The notes beneath the pieces were generated by a model. The model saw nothing but the letters and a program-made list of their open reading frames with translations. It did not search any database and was not told where the DNA came from. Positions 46,431-58,216 of a stretch of DNA of 64,000 nt are shown here, one piece after another. Numbering within the stretch: position 1 is the stretch's first letter; every line of letters starts with the position of its first letter. Location: NCBI RefSeq assembly GCF_019112545.1, contig NW_025064908.1:252515-316514 (forward strand), read 5' to 3'. A program made the translations under genes and the position numbers. The stretch is from Guyanagaster necrorhizus. Its lineage: Eukaryota > Basidiomycota > Agaricomycetes > Agaricales > Physalacriaceae.

Positions 46431-47940
46431 AACAGATAGGAACGAGATGAGAGATGCCGGAGTGCATGTTCTGTTGGTAACTTGCAGGGCACTGTGTGAA
46501 GTGGTGCCAGGAAGGAGTCAGCTGAGTGATTCTGTCAGACTCCGGTGGTTGGTAGCACTAAAAGAACAAACTTACATTCATTCGAGGGACCGGCATTATG
46601 GCTGATGGGCGCAAATCTAGGGCCTTGGTCTTTGGGGTGGAATTAAGGAGAAAGCAGACGTCGGCACAGACTAGAGTGCTGCTATCGGTACCGTCCGAGT
46701 CTTATGATCCACACAAGTGAGAAGCACATTTGAACAGTTTTCCGAACATATGCCTGGACGAAGTCTGGCCGTTAAAGTTACAAATAGGCGATGCGCAATA
46801 CTTTGACATCGAACGGAGGATCGTCGGGCGATTATCTCGTAACGGATCTGGGTTGAACGAGAATCACCGGTTTCGTAACAATATTCTGAGTTGAAGGCAA
46901 CCAACGCTTCGCGGCGTCTTTGTCGTACCAAGATGAAAATCGACGCGGAAGCCGCTTTCTTTCAATGGGGTGAGGTAACAAGATAAAATAGAATGAAGCT
47001 TAAAAGCCAACCTGCATACATAGATACGTGATACAGAGCACTCTACTTCTTAGGAGTGATGCTTCATACCTACATGCTGAAGACGCGCTAATGGGCTTGG
47101 GTTTTGATATGTTTAAGAGGCAAAATAACGTGCCCGTGCTATTGTGAATGAGTCAGAAAGGGGGGAAAGACAGAGCAAAACCGTAGAGCAGGCCATACTT
47201 TGTGAGCTGCTTGAACCGTAGGCCATTCGGGCCCCCCTCTCTACCTTTGGTGTTACGTTCTTTTTATGTTGGCGGCAAGAAAGAGAACCTCGTCCTCGGT
47301 TCCCTCAAGAGCGGCGAAGGATATCTGAACAATGATAAGTACGACTTGAACTATTGAAGGTAGAGCAGACACGTGCCGGACGATCATCCCTGCCGCATTT
47401 CACGACACTCTAGATATCATTATCAGGAGATGACAAGCCTGGAATATTAGAGACGAAGCGTACCAATATAGCTTCCAGACACCGAGGCCCACAGTAGCCC
47501 GCATCTACTGAGGAGCGGGACACGAAGTCAAGCGATATCTTCAGCGGTTTCTGCACCGTATCGCCCTACGCGTATATGACCTGGAGCACAATACGATGAT
47601 TCCAGGCTCAGAGAAGAGCAATGAGCATGCTGGTCCCTGTCTATTCGTCGTCGGGGCCATCATTAGGCAAGGCAAAAGCGCTGTAGATGGCATGAGAACG
47701 AGCTTTTCGGATTTTCTTTTTGGCAAACACACGTTTGTTCCTAGCACAAATTTGAGCATTCATCTGCTACTAGTAGGCTCAGCATTTCCTTGATCTTGAA
47801 TGTCCAATGCATCATGATTCATCGATGGGAAACGTCGGAAGGAAGAGAAAGAGGAGCATATACCCAGAACGAGCAGCGAGCCCGGTCCGTGGTGGTGGTT
47901 GATTGTCAAGTCCTAAAATGGCAGGCAGCATCTGCTCTCT
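46431..47940. other. gene-poor stretch
   Basis: Short frames only; nothing recognisable. Confidence 0.35.
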
Positions 47941-47980
47941 TCCTTTCATCACCACCACCAATGCTGTCTTCTCGCCTCCT

Positions 47981-48700
47981 CTATGACCTCTAGCGATGAC
48001 AAGCACTATATATGCGCATTTCCGGGCATCTTTGTGTTGTAATTCAGGCCTTGGTACGTCCTGTTTGCCGTTGTGGAAGATGTATGTCTGACATTGGTAC
48101 TTGTGTCTTGCTACAGAACTGCTCATATCGTTTGCTATGCTGCTCTGTCTCCTTTGAATCACGAAACATAACCAATGCTCCATTTCCTGTGGCATTGCTG
48201 CGTGACGACGACGGTGAAGCATTGGTTCTAGGAAATTCTTCGGCTGTACGTCTGCTTTGTTTGCTTTCGTACATTTTTTCTCAGATATATCAGTCCAGAT
48301 TAGATCAAGAGAAGATCCGTCATCTGTACTGCAAATCGTGATGCTGTTAATGGGCGTTGACATTGGTCCGGCCCATCGGAACATGCTCCACCACTCGTAT
48401 GCCTCGATCTTTTAATATCGGTACTTGTACTCGGAGTGCCAAGTTTACCACTGCTGCGAGTGAAATGACGCTATTTCTGTACATCAAGGACACGGCAGGA
48501 TGTTTCGCAGTGGTCTTGGAGGCGGTTGAGGTACGTGAAATCCATATCAATTATGCTGCATTTCGTTGAATGATAATCAAGAAACTCGAAAATAATGATA
48601 AGGATCTACAGGCGCTAGCAGGTACAATCGTGATGATGAATCAGATTGTTAAACAGACTGCCGAGGCACACGGAGAGGCCAGCGTTCCATCTGTTCGTGA
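47981..48700 (+). CDS. possible small multi-exon gene, unidentified
   Basis: Exon-like pieces with good junctions are seen. MTSSDDKHYICAFPGIF lies near 47985. Acceptor tacag at 48117 is followed by SFESRNITNAPFPVALLRDD and a donor gtacgt at 48246. An acceptor near 48281 follows; then a piece with TRSAKFTTAASEMTLFLYIK and a gtacgt donor at 48531; then acceptor ctacag at 48610 with ALAGTIVMMNQIVKQTAEAH. Some joins need frame changes, so the gene may be decayed. The minus-strand 190-codon frame over the same place (48384-47812) is probably a shadow. Confidence 0.3.
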
Positions 48701-49624
48701 TGTTTGGTCTGAGACGTTTTCACCACTGAATCTTTCCTTGTAGATACCTTCCGTGTCATTCATCGAGCTGAAAGTAGCTCCCAAGCAAGTATGCAAATGA
48801 TGGTCGAGTCTTTTCTGTATGTACTACTAGTTGGCGAAGATCATATTTCGTAGTAAGGGTTCCATTTTTATACATTTACTCTTTCTGAAGTCCATGCTCA
48901 TGGGTAGGTACAACATGGATCTCCTTCGATGACCATATTAACTGCAGTCGTGTCGCTCTACAGCGAAATGCCAATAGTATTGCATTTCTTGCTTCTTTAC
49001 TCATGATAACGCATCAACTCGGAGATAGGTTCTGATGATGGAACCTTCAAAGTTCAGCGTTGGCGCCAAAGGCCCCGGCTCAGGCTAGTCATAGCTTCTG
49101 GCTTAAGCCAGTCTTACCGTTTATTAAGGGCTGAACCCTTGAAAGCCGAGCTCCCCGGGTCCAAGCCCGTCTCACGATGCATATCTTCGGCTACCGTGGG
49201 GTGCCAATATTCCTTAACGTGCGAGACTGTAATATATAGCAGGTAAGTTTACGGGCGACAGACGCTTGTGTTTTTGCTACTTGTTAGGTGGTCTTTAACG
49301 TGGAACATTAACAGGAGTGGGAAGCTGTCGACTGTCAAGGAAATCCCCTGGATTTCTCTCTCGCTTGACTTCAACCGCCGTTCTTGCATGTTACTCTGTC
49401 GCTCTATTTCGAGATCGACCGAGTTTAAAGTTTATTTTCATCAGAACTCTGTCATATCGCACTCGTTGAGGGTCATACTTTCAAGGGAGCTCGGAGCTGC
49501 ACGCTCTGCGACATGATAGAAAATGGACGATTTCTTCTCACAGAAGCTGCCTTCTCCAGCACCGGAAACAGCGGCCCATGCAGAAGAGCATCAAAAGTCC
49601 TAAATACATCTGGGTTCCTACTCG

Positions 49625-50210
49625 TCTGCTCAGGTACATCATATAAACTTCATGAACATCAAGGAGCTGACTGCAATTCTTTGCAGATATTCATAATGCC
49701 TCGCACTCCGCGCGGGCGGACACTCAATCTCCCCGGGCATTCACGGATCATGCTCGGCGGCCCAAACGCGTCCTCCACAGACACCCAAACATCAGCTCCC
49801 AGCTCAACGAAAGTAACTCCTTTGGTACTTCGGCGACTCTCCTGACAATATCTCCGATATCTCCTCCGAGCTGCCCTGGCTCAAGAATAGCGTCAGCTTT
49901 TCTTGCCACTTGCCCGTGTGCTAAATGCTGATCGTTGATAACAGTGCATATGCTGGCTCCTCGAGCAACTGAACGACGGCTTCCTGTGCCACACTAGTCC
50001 CTCTCCCAGAAGCGATGGCTATAGACACCTTTTCTCTAACTATACCGGCGCTACTGAAGCGGTCGAATACATGACCTATGGACTGGTCGATACTGTTGTA
50101 GGTATGGCTACCCGGACTACCTGTCTTCTACGCAATGTTTCTCACGATGCCATTTTAGCCCGCAGGGACATGTGCGGCAGTGTTACTGGATGCATTTTCG
50201 TTGACTTTCG
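49625..50210 (+). pseudogene. secreted Cys-rich protein family, copy 3 (degenerate)
   Basis: The conserved upstream block is present (49625-49690). The signal-peptide exon is lost, and the segment before the first intron is internally deleted, leaving a frameshift near 49835. The second exon is still recognisable (CWLLEQLNDGFLCHT, then MTYGLVDTVV at 50071-50100), followed by the intron and the start of the Cys module (RDMCGSVTGCIFVD). It then ends abruptly near 50210; the YHDV and C-terminal exons are missing. Confidence 0.7.
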
Positions 50211-51330
50211 TCTTTTTTCCTTCCATTCCAAGTCGTCCCAAATACCAATACAACCTAACCCGAAATGCAAAGGATCGCAACAGATCTACAAATCCTCAAA
50301 CCTATACAGCTCTCCTTAAACTATCTCCAGCCGCCTCTTCTTCACGCCTATCTCCTTCTCATTTACCAGATGCTTCGCTGTAGGCGCAGTTGATCAAGAA
50401 AGGCTAGAGTGCACAGGGATCATTGTAGAGGCTGGTGCGTTTTTGATAGCTGGGACCTTAGAAGGTTTCAATTTCAGCTCCAGTAAAAAGGGGGACAAGT
50501 TTGTTATATCGTCTTACTGAAGGTCTTTTCAGGATCTTGAAAGGCTTCGCTAAAACAAAATATTTAAGGGTTCGTTTTTTACCAGCTAAAATGCGCTTGC
50601 CTCTGTTGTCGATGCTTTTGCCTCTCCTTCAAATCTCGAAACGCAACGTTTTCTGTGACATTGCTATGCGAATCCGACAGAAATGTATCAGCAGTGCGTC
50701 TGCTTTTTGCGCTTCCGAGCTCGCAAAGTCTGTTTTATCCTAGACGCTATATCATCGACACCGCTGAATGATGTTTCCCAGTTGACTTGGGCTATGAAAC
50801 CGTCTATTTTCCCGCTATTAGATAATGCGTCAACTTTGAACTCGATATTATTGCCAAGCATCAAAACGGAACATTAATGTATGAAGATACCAACAAGTAT
50901 CTGGACAGTTTCGAGCGCAAGAACGTTAATGGGCGCTTCGTCTGAGGCTGGAACGATGTCCAGAGGTCTCCAGATCGGGCAGACTCCGAATCGCAAGTTT
51001 CGACAGCCACAGCCTGAATAAGTCCCTTCTACTTTTTCAGCGGGCTTAAGCCCGGAGCTGCCCTCGTACTCTGGGCTCTGAGAATATCAAGGGTATGATG
51101 GAGGAATAAATTTCCTTCAGAGTCAGGTGCTGTGCGGAAAACTTCGGCATGATGTCGGGCGGCAATTTCGTCCTCCGAGTGATGGCATTGTCACTCTGTC
51201 GATCGGCTTGTTCTTGCTCTCTGTTGGAGGTTAGAACTCTCAAAAGCCGGATCCGCTAGCCATGGGCTTTTGGAAAGACCGTTCCACACATTGTTACTGC
51301 TGCCTGACAGCCGCATTTGTTCCGTTATCA
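50211..51330. other. sequence replacing the 3' end of copy 3
   Basis: Unrelated sequence follows the break at 50.21 kb. It has 60-80-codon frames but no known domain. A piece at 50450-50480 (gggaccttagaaggtttcaa) resembles 26.99 kb, so a small mobile or repeated element may have caused the break. No terminal repeats were found. Confidence 0.35.
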
Positions 51331-51774
51331 GGGCAATGACCTTAACATTCAGCAGGTACGTTTTCGGGCGCTGTTTCTGCATTTTTTTTCTTTTTGTTTT
51401 TTCTTTTTAGTGTGGAACGTTAACGAACTGTTAGCAATCCTTGAATTTCTCTTCATATGTCTGTACATTACTTTACCTCTCGTCTTTCGAAACCAACGGA
51501 GCTTACGGATACACTTCATCAAAATCTGTCACGACTACACGCACTTCGGCTATGCTTTTAAGGAGGATCATACTTAATTTGACTATGGCCGCTTTGGCTT
51601 CGTACTCGGTCACGTTCGTAGATGCACGCTCTCCATCATAATAGAGAAACGGAGGTTTTTCTATTCCACGTACGGTTTTTTCAGCGCCTGGATCAGCGCA
51701 TCGAATGTATTCTGGGGGCGGCGTATGCCAGAGACTGTCAAGAGTCAAGAACGCTGTGTCTGGGTTCCTATTCA

Positions 51775-51835
51775 TCTGCTCAGGTACCTGACATAAATTT
51801 CATGAATATCAAGGAACTGTCCTTCTTGCAGGTAC
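51775..51835 (+). promoter_or_regulatory. conserved upstream block of secreted-protein gene 4
   Basis: Core gaatatcaaggaactgtcct, with intron-like borders (tcag/gtacc and tgcag/gtacc). It is the best-preserved match to the block of copy 2. Confidence 0.5.
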
Positions 51836-51912
51836 CCATAGGATCACTCAATCCTCGCACTCCGAGTTCAGGCACTCGGTCATTCGTTCCGTGGACCTGA
51901 AGAACGCGTCGC

Positions 51913-51919
51913 TATAAAT
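51913..51919 (+). promoter_or_regulatory. TATA box of secreted-protein gene 4
   Basis: TATAAAT lies 81 nt before the ATG. The equivalent in copy 2 is degenerate (CATAAAT at 44838-44844). Confidence 0.45.
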
Positions 51920-51993
51920 TGGAGGGTGAACGTCGTTTTTTGTCCAGCAACTCGAGCTTCATCTCAGCGGTGCTTTCAAGTTCTTCTACTGCA

Positions 51994-52855
51994 ATGCCTT
52001 CCTTCTCTACTCTTTTCGTAACCATCACGGCCGCCCTCCTCGTCCGTGGTGCAGACAACAGCACCGACAGTTCGAACACTACGGACACCACAATCGCCAC
52101 GGACACCCTCACCTCGGGCAACTCCTACGGTGCTCCTCTCACTCCCTGGGAGCAAGGCACGACGCCGGGATGGTACTATGGCGACAATCCCGACAACCTC
52201 CCAGACTCTCTCACTGATCTGCCTTGGCTCCAGGACAGCGTCAGTCTTGCCACTCCCTGCTACTTCCCCCGTGTGAGGAATGCTAACCGTCGTTAACAGT
52301 ACCTGTGCTGGCTCCTCGAGCAACAGAATGATGGCTTCCAGTGCCCCACGTCTCCGAGCAGCGATGGCTACACCCAGCTGTTCTCCAACCTTACCGGCGC
52401 CACCGAAGCGGTCGACTACATGACCTACGGATTGGTCGATACCGTTGAAGGTGAGTTGATTCGGACTAAATTCTCCTAACCGGCGTTTCTCACGATGCAA
52501 TGTTTTTTAGCTTGCAAGGCCATGTGCGACAGTGTTAATGGGTGTATTTTCGTTAACTGTTCGTCCTATTCTTTCCTTTTTTTTTCACTCTGTCTGATCT
52601 GGCCTTTTCTGATTCAGCCTACCACGATGTCAACGGAAAGGTCTGCAACACTCGGATCATGTATTGCATGAGAGACGAGGCTGACTGTTTTTTTGATAGA
52701 ACGGAAGCCCCCTCTTGACCTGTTCCCTTTTCTCCCAGTGCCACTCAGCCGCGGACTCGATCAACCGTGGAGGACAAACTCAACCTGACGGTTCCATCGA
52801 TTATATCACTAACAGTGATGGTTATTGCAAGCAGAAGTGCTCGTGCTCGGCCTAA
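51994..52855 (+). CDS. secreted Cys-rich protein with PAN/apple-like pattern, copy 4
   Basis: ATG 51994 opens a signal peptide (MPSFSTLFVTITAALLVRGA), then a Ser/Thr/Asp-rich linker with several N-glycosylation sequons (NST, NTT). The family body follows: YGAPLTPWEQG, GWYYGDNPDN, PWLQDS, an intron, MTYGLVDTVE, Cys module CKAMCDSVNGC with FVN, YHDVNGKNGSP, LTCSLFSQCHSAAD, GGQTQPDGSIDYITNSDGYC. An extra tail KQKCSCSA with two more Cys precedes the TAA (52853-52855). Five exons are intact. The extended Cys tail is unique to this copy. Confidence 0.78.
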
Positions 52856-53613
52856 GTCGGGTAGCGACAGTGGTCAATGTTTAGAAGATTTAGGAATATC
52901 TCTCGCGTACTTGTCTTCTTATTATGTAGGAAATGCCAAAATGGCAATGATGGTTCGTGACTATGGATATTTTACTGTATCATGTGAGAGTAAGTCTACC
53001 GGAATACGTCTAGATCCAATAAGAGCCCAAAGTGCACCTCTTTTACTTATCTTACCTACGACACGATCCGAAAAAAAATTGACCCTATACCATAAGTAAA
53101 TCCGAACAGAAGTTGGAAATTTTTGAAAAGAAGCATATCTTTGGTCTGAGAGGAAATGTAGGGAAATTATCGATGCCTTGGGACCATCCGAACACATTTT
53201 CCCGAGATTAGACTCGTACCCGGACCCATTGGACAATATTTTTTCATCTGGCGCAAAATTCAACTATCCGAAGGAAAAATACCAGTCCGAAGAAATAGGC
53301 CTTGGGTACGTGCCAGAGAGATTTCGACAAAAACTCACACCAAGTCATCGCTAATCCGAGCAAAATCTAGAAAATTTGGCAACTTGTCTGAGACTTTTGA
53401 AGATTTTGATCTGAGCGGCTATGGCTATATTGGGGGCCTTCTTACAACTGCTTCCATTTCATGCCGCGGAACGTTGCCGCCGCAGCCAGATGTTTTATAA
53501 AGGGGCTTGGCGCGCTTTGCCTTCATCCTCACCACCACCATCTCTGTATTCTTCTCTTACTTTTCTGTCTGGACCTTTTCTTTATCTCATTACGCGTCTT
53601 TTATTCACTCGCC
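52856..53613. other. intergenic before the dynamin gene
   Basis: No gene is supported. The last 100 bases are pyrimidine-rich (ccatctctgtattcttctct), typical of a fungal promoter/5' UTR. Confidence 0.4.
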
Positions 53614-56536
53614 ATGGACCACTATGCTAGCCGGCGCAAGGAGATGCTGGCTATCATGAACCAGCTTCACAGTATAGGGTACGCGCTAATTTTGAAAGGT
53701 CGACAGCCAGCCACTAATATTCTGCTCTCAGTGCTCAGACGTATCTAAAGCTTCCCCGCGTCGTTGTTATCGGCAACCAAAGCGCTGGTACGTGCGACCT
53801 CCCTGCGAAATAGATTGGCGTACTTAGGGCGTGTTCAAAGGCAAATCGAGTGTCGTGGAGGCGATATCTGGCGTATATCTTGGGTTACCTCTTCCCATTT
53901 CGTTCCTAACCGAGCTATCATAGATCAACGTGCCTCGAGACGCCGGAACGTGTACGCGATGTCCGATGGAATGCCGCCTTGCTTCAAGTGAAGACCCATG
54001 GTGCTGCCAAATTTCTATACGATACGAATTCGAACAGAGTGGAGGGAGCCGCCTCAAAGAAGTCATCGAGCGGAAATTTGGAGACCTCATCACGAAAAAA
54101 AGCCAGGTCGAACCAATGCTACGACGAGCCCAGTGGGCTGTGCTCAATCCGAACCTTTCATATGAACATATCCTTGGGGTTAGCATACACGAGATGGATT
54201 ATAATTCGTCAAGCAGTGCTCTGCGGTTTTCTCGCAATGTCGTCTGTGTCGATCTAAAGGGTCCGGATTTGACTGATCTCTCTTTCATCGATCTTCCAGG
54301 TATATTTTAGAGTATCTTTATCTTTTAGTACCTAACCGCTACGTAGGCATCATTCAAAATGCTGAGACCGAAATAGTCAAACTCGTTGAAGACATGGTCG
54401 TTTCACACATAGCGGGTAATTGTTTGATCCTCGTTGCCCTCCCGATGACAGGCAAGTCAACTTCCGTCGCGTCGTATTTCTGTCGCTCACGACCTGCTCA
54501 AAGACGATGTGGAGAACCAAAAAGCACTCAAGTTAGCCAACCAAGCTGATCCTCAGGGGCGTCGAACAATAGGTAAGTAAGCGCAACGCACATTTCTTGC
54601 CTGTGAAATAACATTCTTTCAGGTGTCCTTACCAAACCGGATATGTTACCGGAAGGGTCTGTCAAAAACCGTGCCTTGTGGCTGGATGTTGTCGAAGGGC
54701 GACGGTTCCCTCTCAAGCACGGTTATTACTGTACGAGACATCCGGACGATGCTGACAGGAACAGTGGTATGACCTCTGAGGAGACGCGTAAAGCTGAGAT
54801 GGAGTTTTTTACACGAACGGAACCCTGGAGCCTCTCCACTACGCCACACTATTTTGGCGTCAAAAATCTCACAGCAGCCTTGAGCAGCCTTCTCATACGA
54901 GTCATACAAGAGGCGTATGTTTTTTTTGCTTTATTTTGATAATACTTGTGTATTGATGCTATCTCTCAGCTTGCCGAAGATTCAGCTCGAAGCGACTCGA
55001 CAACTGAAGACGTGTCGAGACGAACTGGAACGCCTACCAAAGCCAATCGTCGGTGACCCGGCCACTTATATGTTGCAGCTCATTACGACGCTCTGTGACG
55101 ATATCAATCTGCATATTCGGGGGAGCTCCCGGACGAACAAGATGATTCAGGACAACCGTACAGCCTTTGCCAAGTTTAAAATTGAAATCAGAAAGACGGC
55201 GCCGAATTTTATACCTTCTGGTGACGCCAAGGAGTCGGTTAACGATGACGATGAAAGTGAAAATGGAGTGCTTACTACGTCCGGACCGTTCGGAGTCTCT
55301 GATATGAGGATGCATATACAAAGGTGGGCCTTCGTTTGCTTGTGGTCTTACGTTCGTTGATTTCATTCGACTAGATCCGTAACGAGAGAATTACCCAACA
55401 ATGTGCCATTTAATGCCAAAGTAGCTCTCATTACTTCCTTCCAGCAGTCGTGGCCCGACTCCGTCAAGTCGTGCTTCGACGATGTCCGGAACACTGTTCT
55501 GAAGACACTTCTCGCCTGCGTAGATCATGAACGACTGGGACAATATGACCTCTTGAGACATCATCTTCGGTACGTCTCCCTCTTTCTTCCTCCCTACCCG
55601 CCCAACGTTTTCGTTGCCAGCTCCCTTGTCTCGGAGATTGTATCAGAGCAATACGTGTATTGTCATGGGTTTCTGGATGCTATCCTTGAGGCAGAGCTAT
55701 CGCCCTTCACGCAGAACCTACATTATTTGGATTCGAGTTCTGAGAAGTGGCTGGCGAAGTATAAGGGCGCCAGGCAGGAGAGGATGGCTAAGATAGCGCC
55801 ACCAGCACCAGAATCGATACTCCCTGGCGCCCGGCCGTTCTCGGCTGCATCCTCCAAGACGAGCCTCTTTCATTTCGGCCCCAGACCTGTGAATATCGAC
55901 CCCAATTCCGATTCCTCAGATGGATGTATGTCTAATGTTATTGTGTGATTACCAGTCTGACCATGTCGTCTAGCCGACGGCTTCGTCTTCCCGAAGAGTC
56001 CCACAGCCTCCAAACGCAAGTCCAATAATAATAACAAAACCAGTGTTCCAGCATCGGGGACGTTCTTACCTGCCGAAGACGTTTCGAATAGATTCGATAA
56101 GGAGAAGATGGACAAGGCACTTGCGGCTCTAACGGCACTGGGATTCACCGGGTTGACTGCGGAGGAGTTGGAAAAGCTCCACCCTGTGGATGATTATGAA
56201 ACGGAGCTGAAGGTCATGGCGGAGGTGAGAGGGTATTTTCAGGTTTCGTACAAGGTTCGTCTTTCTGCTTTTGCGGTATGCCCTGCTTAGGTTCTGCAGC
56301 GCATCATCGATTACGTGCCATCCCTCATTGACCTCAAGTTCGTCAAGGCTGTGGGGAAGGCGCTCCAGCCATTCTTGATTAAAAAGTTCGGGTTGGGTAG
56401 TAATGAGGCAAATGGAAAGTGCGCGCAGTACGTGGCTGAAGACCCGGCGGCGACAAATTTAAGGGAGGAGCTGGGTGTGAAGCAGAGACGGTTGGAGAAG
56501 GTGCAGGAGGAGTTGTATAAGTTCCGGAGTTTGTAG
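53614..56536 (+). CDS. dynamin-like large GTPase (Mx/Vps1 type)
   Basis: This is a complete multi-exon gene (about ten exons). ATG 53614 begins MDHYASRRKEMLAIMNQL. Exon 1 ends at 53678. Exon 2 (53732-53787) carries PRVVVIGNQSA, and an intron splits the P-loop so that GKSS comes from the next exon (about 53843). Then come CTRCPMECRL (G2 region with a CTR/CP core), FIDLPGI (G3, near 54285-54300), GVLTKPD (G4 near 54625), the middle/stalk domain (54.7-55.9 kb), a low-complexity Ser/Asn-rich linker (55.8-56.1 kb), and a GTPase effector domain ending EELYKFRSL at 56536. Length, about 770 residues, fits fungal Mx-like dynamins. A PH domain is absent. It is likely to act in membrane fission or organelle division. 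Confidence 0.85.
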
Positions 56537-57700
56537 ATTTTCACATTGGGCTCACATTGGACTTTAGACGTATTTTCTTCGCAGTATCAATTGTACAGTA
56601 TTACATCCGTTGTCACGAACCATCATTGTCATTTGGGCATTTCCTACATAATTACCATTGCCCTTTCCCGCCATGCACACGTGATCGAAACTGTCTTTGA
56701 CCACTACCACCTCCAGCTATCGTCGCAGTACACCATCACTGCAGCGTCTTGTATATCTTTAAGTACCTTTGGATGTCTGGTAAGAAGTATGTGTATCGTT
56801 CTCGTACTGTGCCAGCGAATAAGTATTGATAGGAAAAAAATTACAGACATTTTCTTATCTACGCCTGTTGGATTCACTGCGCTATTGTCACGGGTATGAG
56901 CAGACTTTCCTCAGGCCTCACTGTTCTTATGGAAAGTCGGGCGAACATCCAAGTCATCGTTTCTTGGGGCACGCGTTGCGATGCATTAATATATTAATAT
57001 AGGAACGAAGCATGCTGATCGACGGCCGTGATTTTATATCACACGGACAAGCTCAGTAAAAGAGGGAACGGCAGAAAGAGCCTCACAGCCGCCCTTCTGA
57101 TCATATTCTCGAAGTGAACTGTCAGGCATTAAACATCTCAACGATGGCACTCATCTCTAGAACCAGGGCAACTGCCATGGTCCTGTAGGAACGGGAAATT
57201 TGTCAACTTCTCGCACTATGCCTCCCCCAAACCCTCACAACGCTCATGCACACTGAGCAACCTCCACTGAATGGTCCCAAACAGCCCTCTTTTTCCTCCT
57301 CTGTAAAAGGGTATCCCTTCATTTACCGCGGTGGAAGAGCCCCTATTTCTCCGAATTTGAGATCCACTACGACGATCATGTTGCCATCAATGTGGTGAAA
57401 CGGCTCCCCTAAGATGAAACGGAACGATCCGAGTTTTAACTGGCCTGTCCACTGAGCCTAACAGATTCTGTTGGCAAGTCGTAAATCATGAATCATTGAA
57501 TACATGAGAATATCTGACAGGAAATTCTTTTTAAGAAACTCTTAGAGGATTTGTGGAATTATCTTGTGCAAAAGAAAAAGTGAAGGAAATTGTCTCTTAT
57601 GTCAGTAGGTAGACTTTTTGGAGCTGTTTCCATACTGATATTGATACAGAGCACACCCTCTTGCTCATTGATGATGTAGCTGATTGTAGATCAACATCCC
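56537..57700. other. intergenic, AT-rich toward the end
   Basis: There is a 117-codon plus frame right after the dynamin stop (56546-56899) without a domain. Beyond 57.45 kb the sequence becomes AT-rich with no coding signal. Confidence 0.35.
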
Positions 57701-57880
57701 CCTATGTTGGGAATCCTGGGCATTGCGCAGGGTAGACTCCAGGCTAGTAAGGCTAGATAGAATGAACTTGTTATTCTACAGCTCCTACAGAGCTTGTATT
57801 TATACTCTCCAGGCTTATATCTAGAATTTACTACAACTTTCTTTTTCTCTCGAGCTTACTCATCAACTCTCGGCATGATG
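57700..57880. mobile_element. possible solo LTR
   Basis: The segment starts TGTTGGGAATCC, has a TATA-like core (tatttatactctcc) and ends ..CTCGGCA, giving the TG..CA ends usual for retrotransposon LTRs (about 175-180 bases). I found no clean target-site duplication and no second copy, polymerase or integrase in the window, so this is tentative. Confidence 0.3.
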
Positions 57881-58216
57881 CTGGATTGCCCTTTCTAGAA
57901 CTTTCCGGCAAAATCCCAACACCCTAGAGTAGATATGTTTGAGAGAACTTGTCACTTCGATAATGTTGACGTGCCCGGTAAACATGGCTAGTGAAGGCAA
58001 GTAGAAGAAATCTCCGAGCAGAAAATACTCTCCACTATTGGGTGAAGTCGCGTGAGCATCACGATCATGATGGCACGTTACTGCGCATGCACGTGATCTG
58101 ACCTTTTTCTTCGTCATCAGCTATCGTCGTGGTTACGCCATTTGCGCTGCAGGCTTATCCAGGCGCGTTTATTAGAGAGAAATAGCAAATCTCTAACCTA
58201 GAGAATCTCTTGCTAA

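Noticed and set aside
47812..48384. 190-codon minus-strand open frame
   Set aside because: It has no start context or motif, and it overlaps plus-strand pieces with better splice sites; likely a shadow.
49070..49200. Possible tRNA or stem-loop in the GC-rich stretch
   Set aside because: It could not be folded into a cloverleaf with an anticodon and a proper T-arm.
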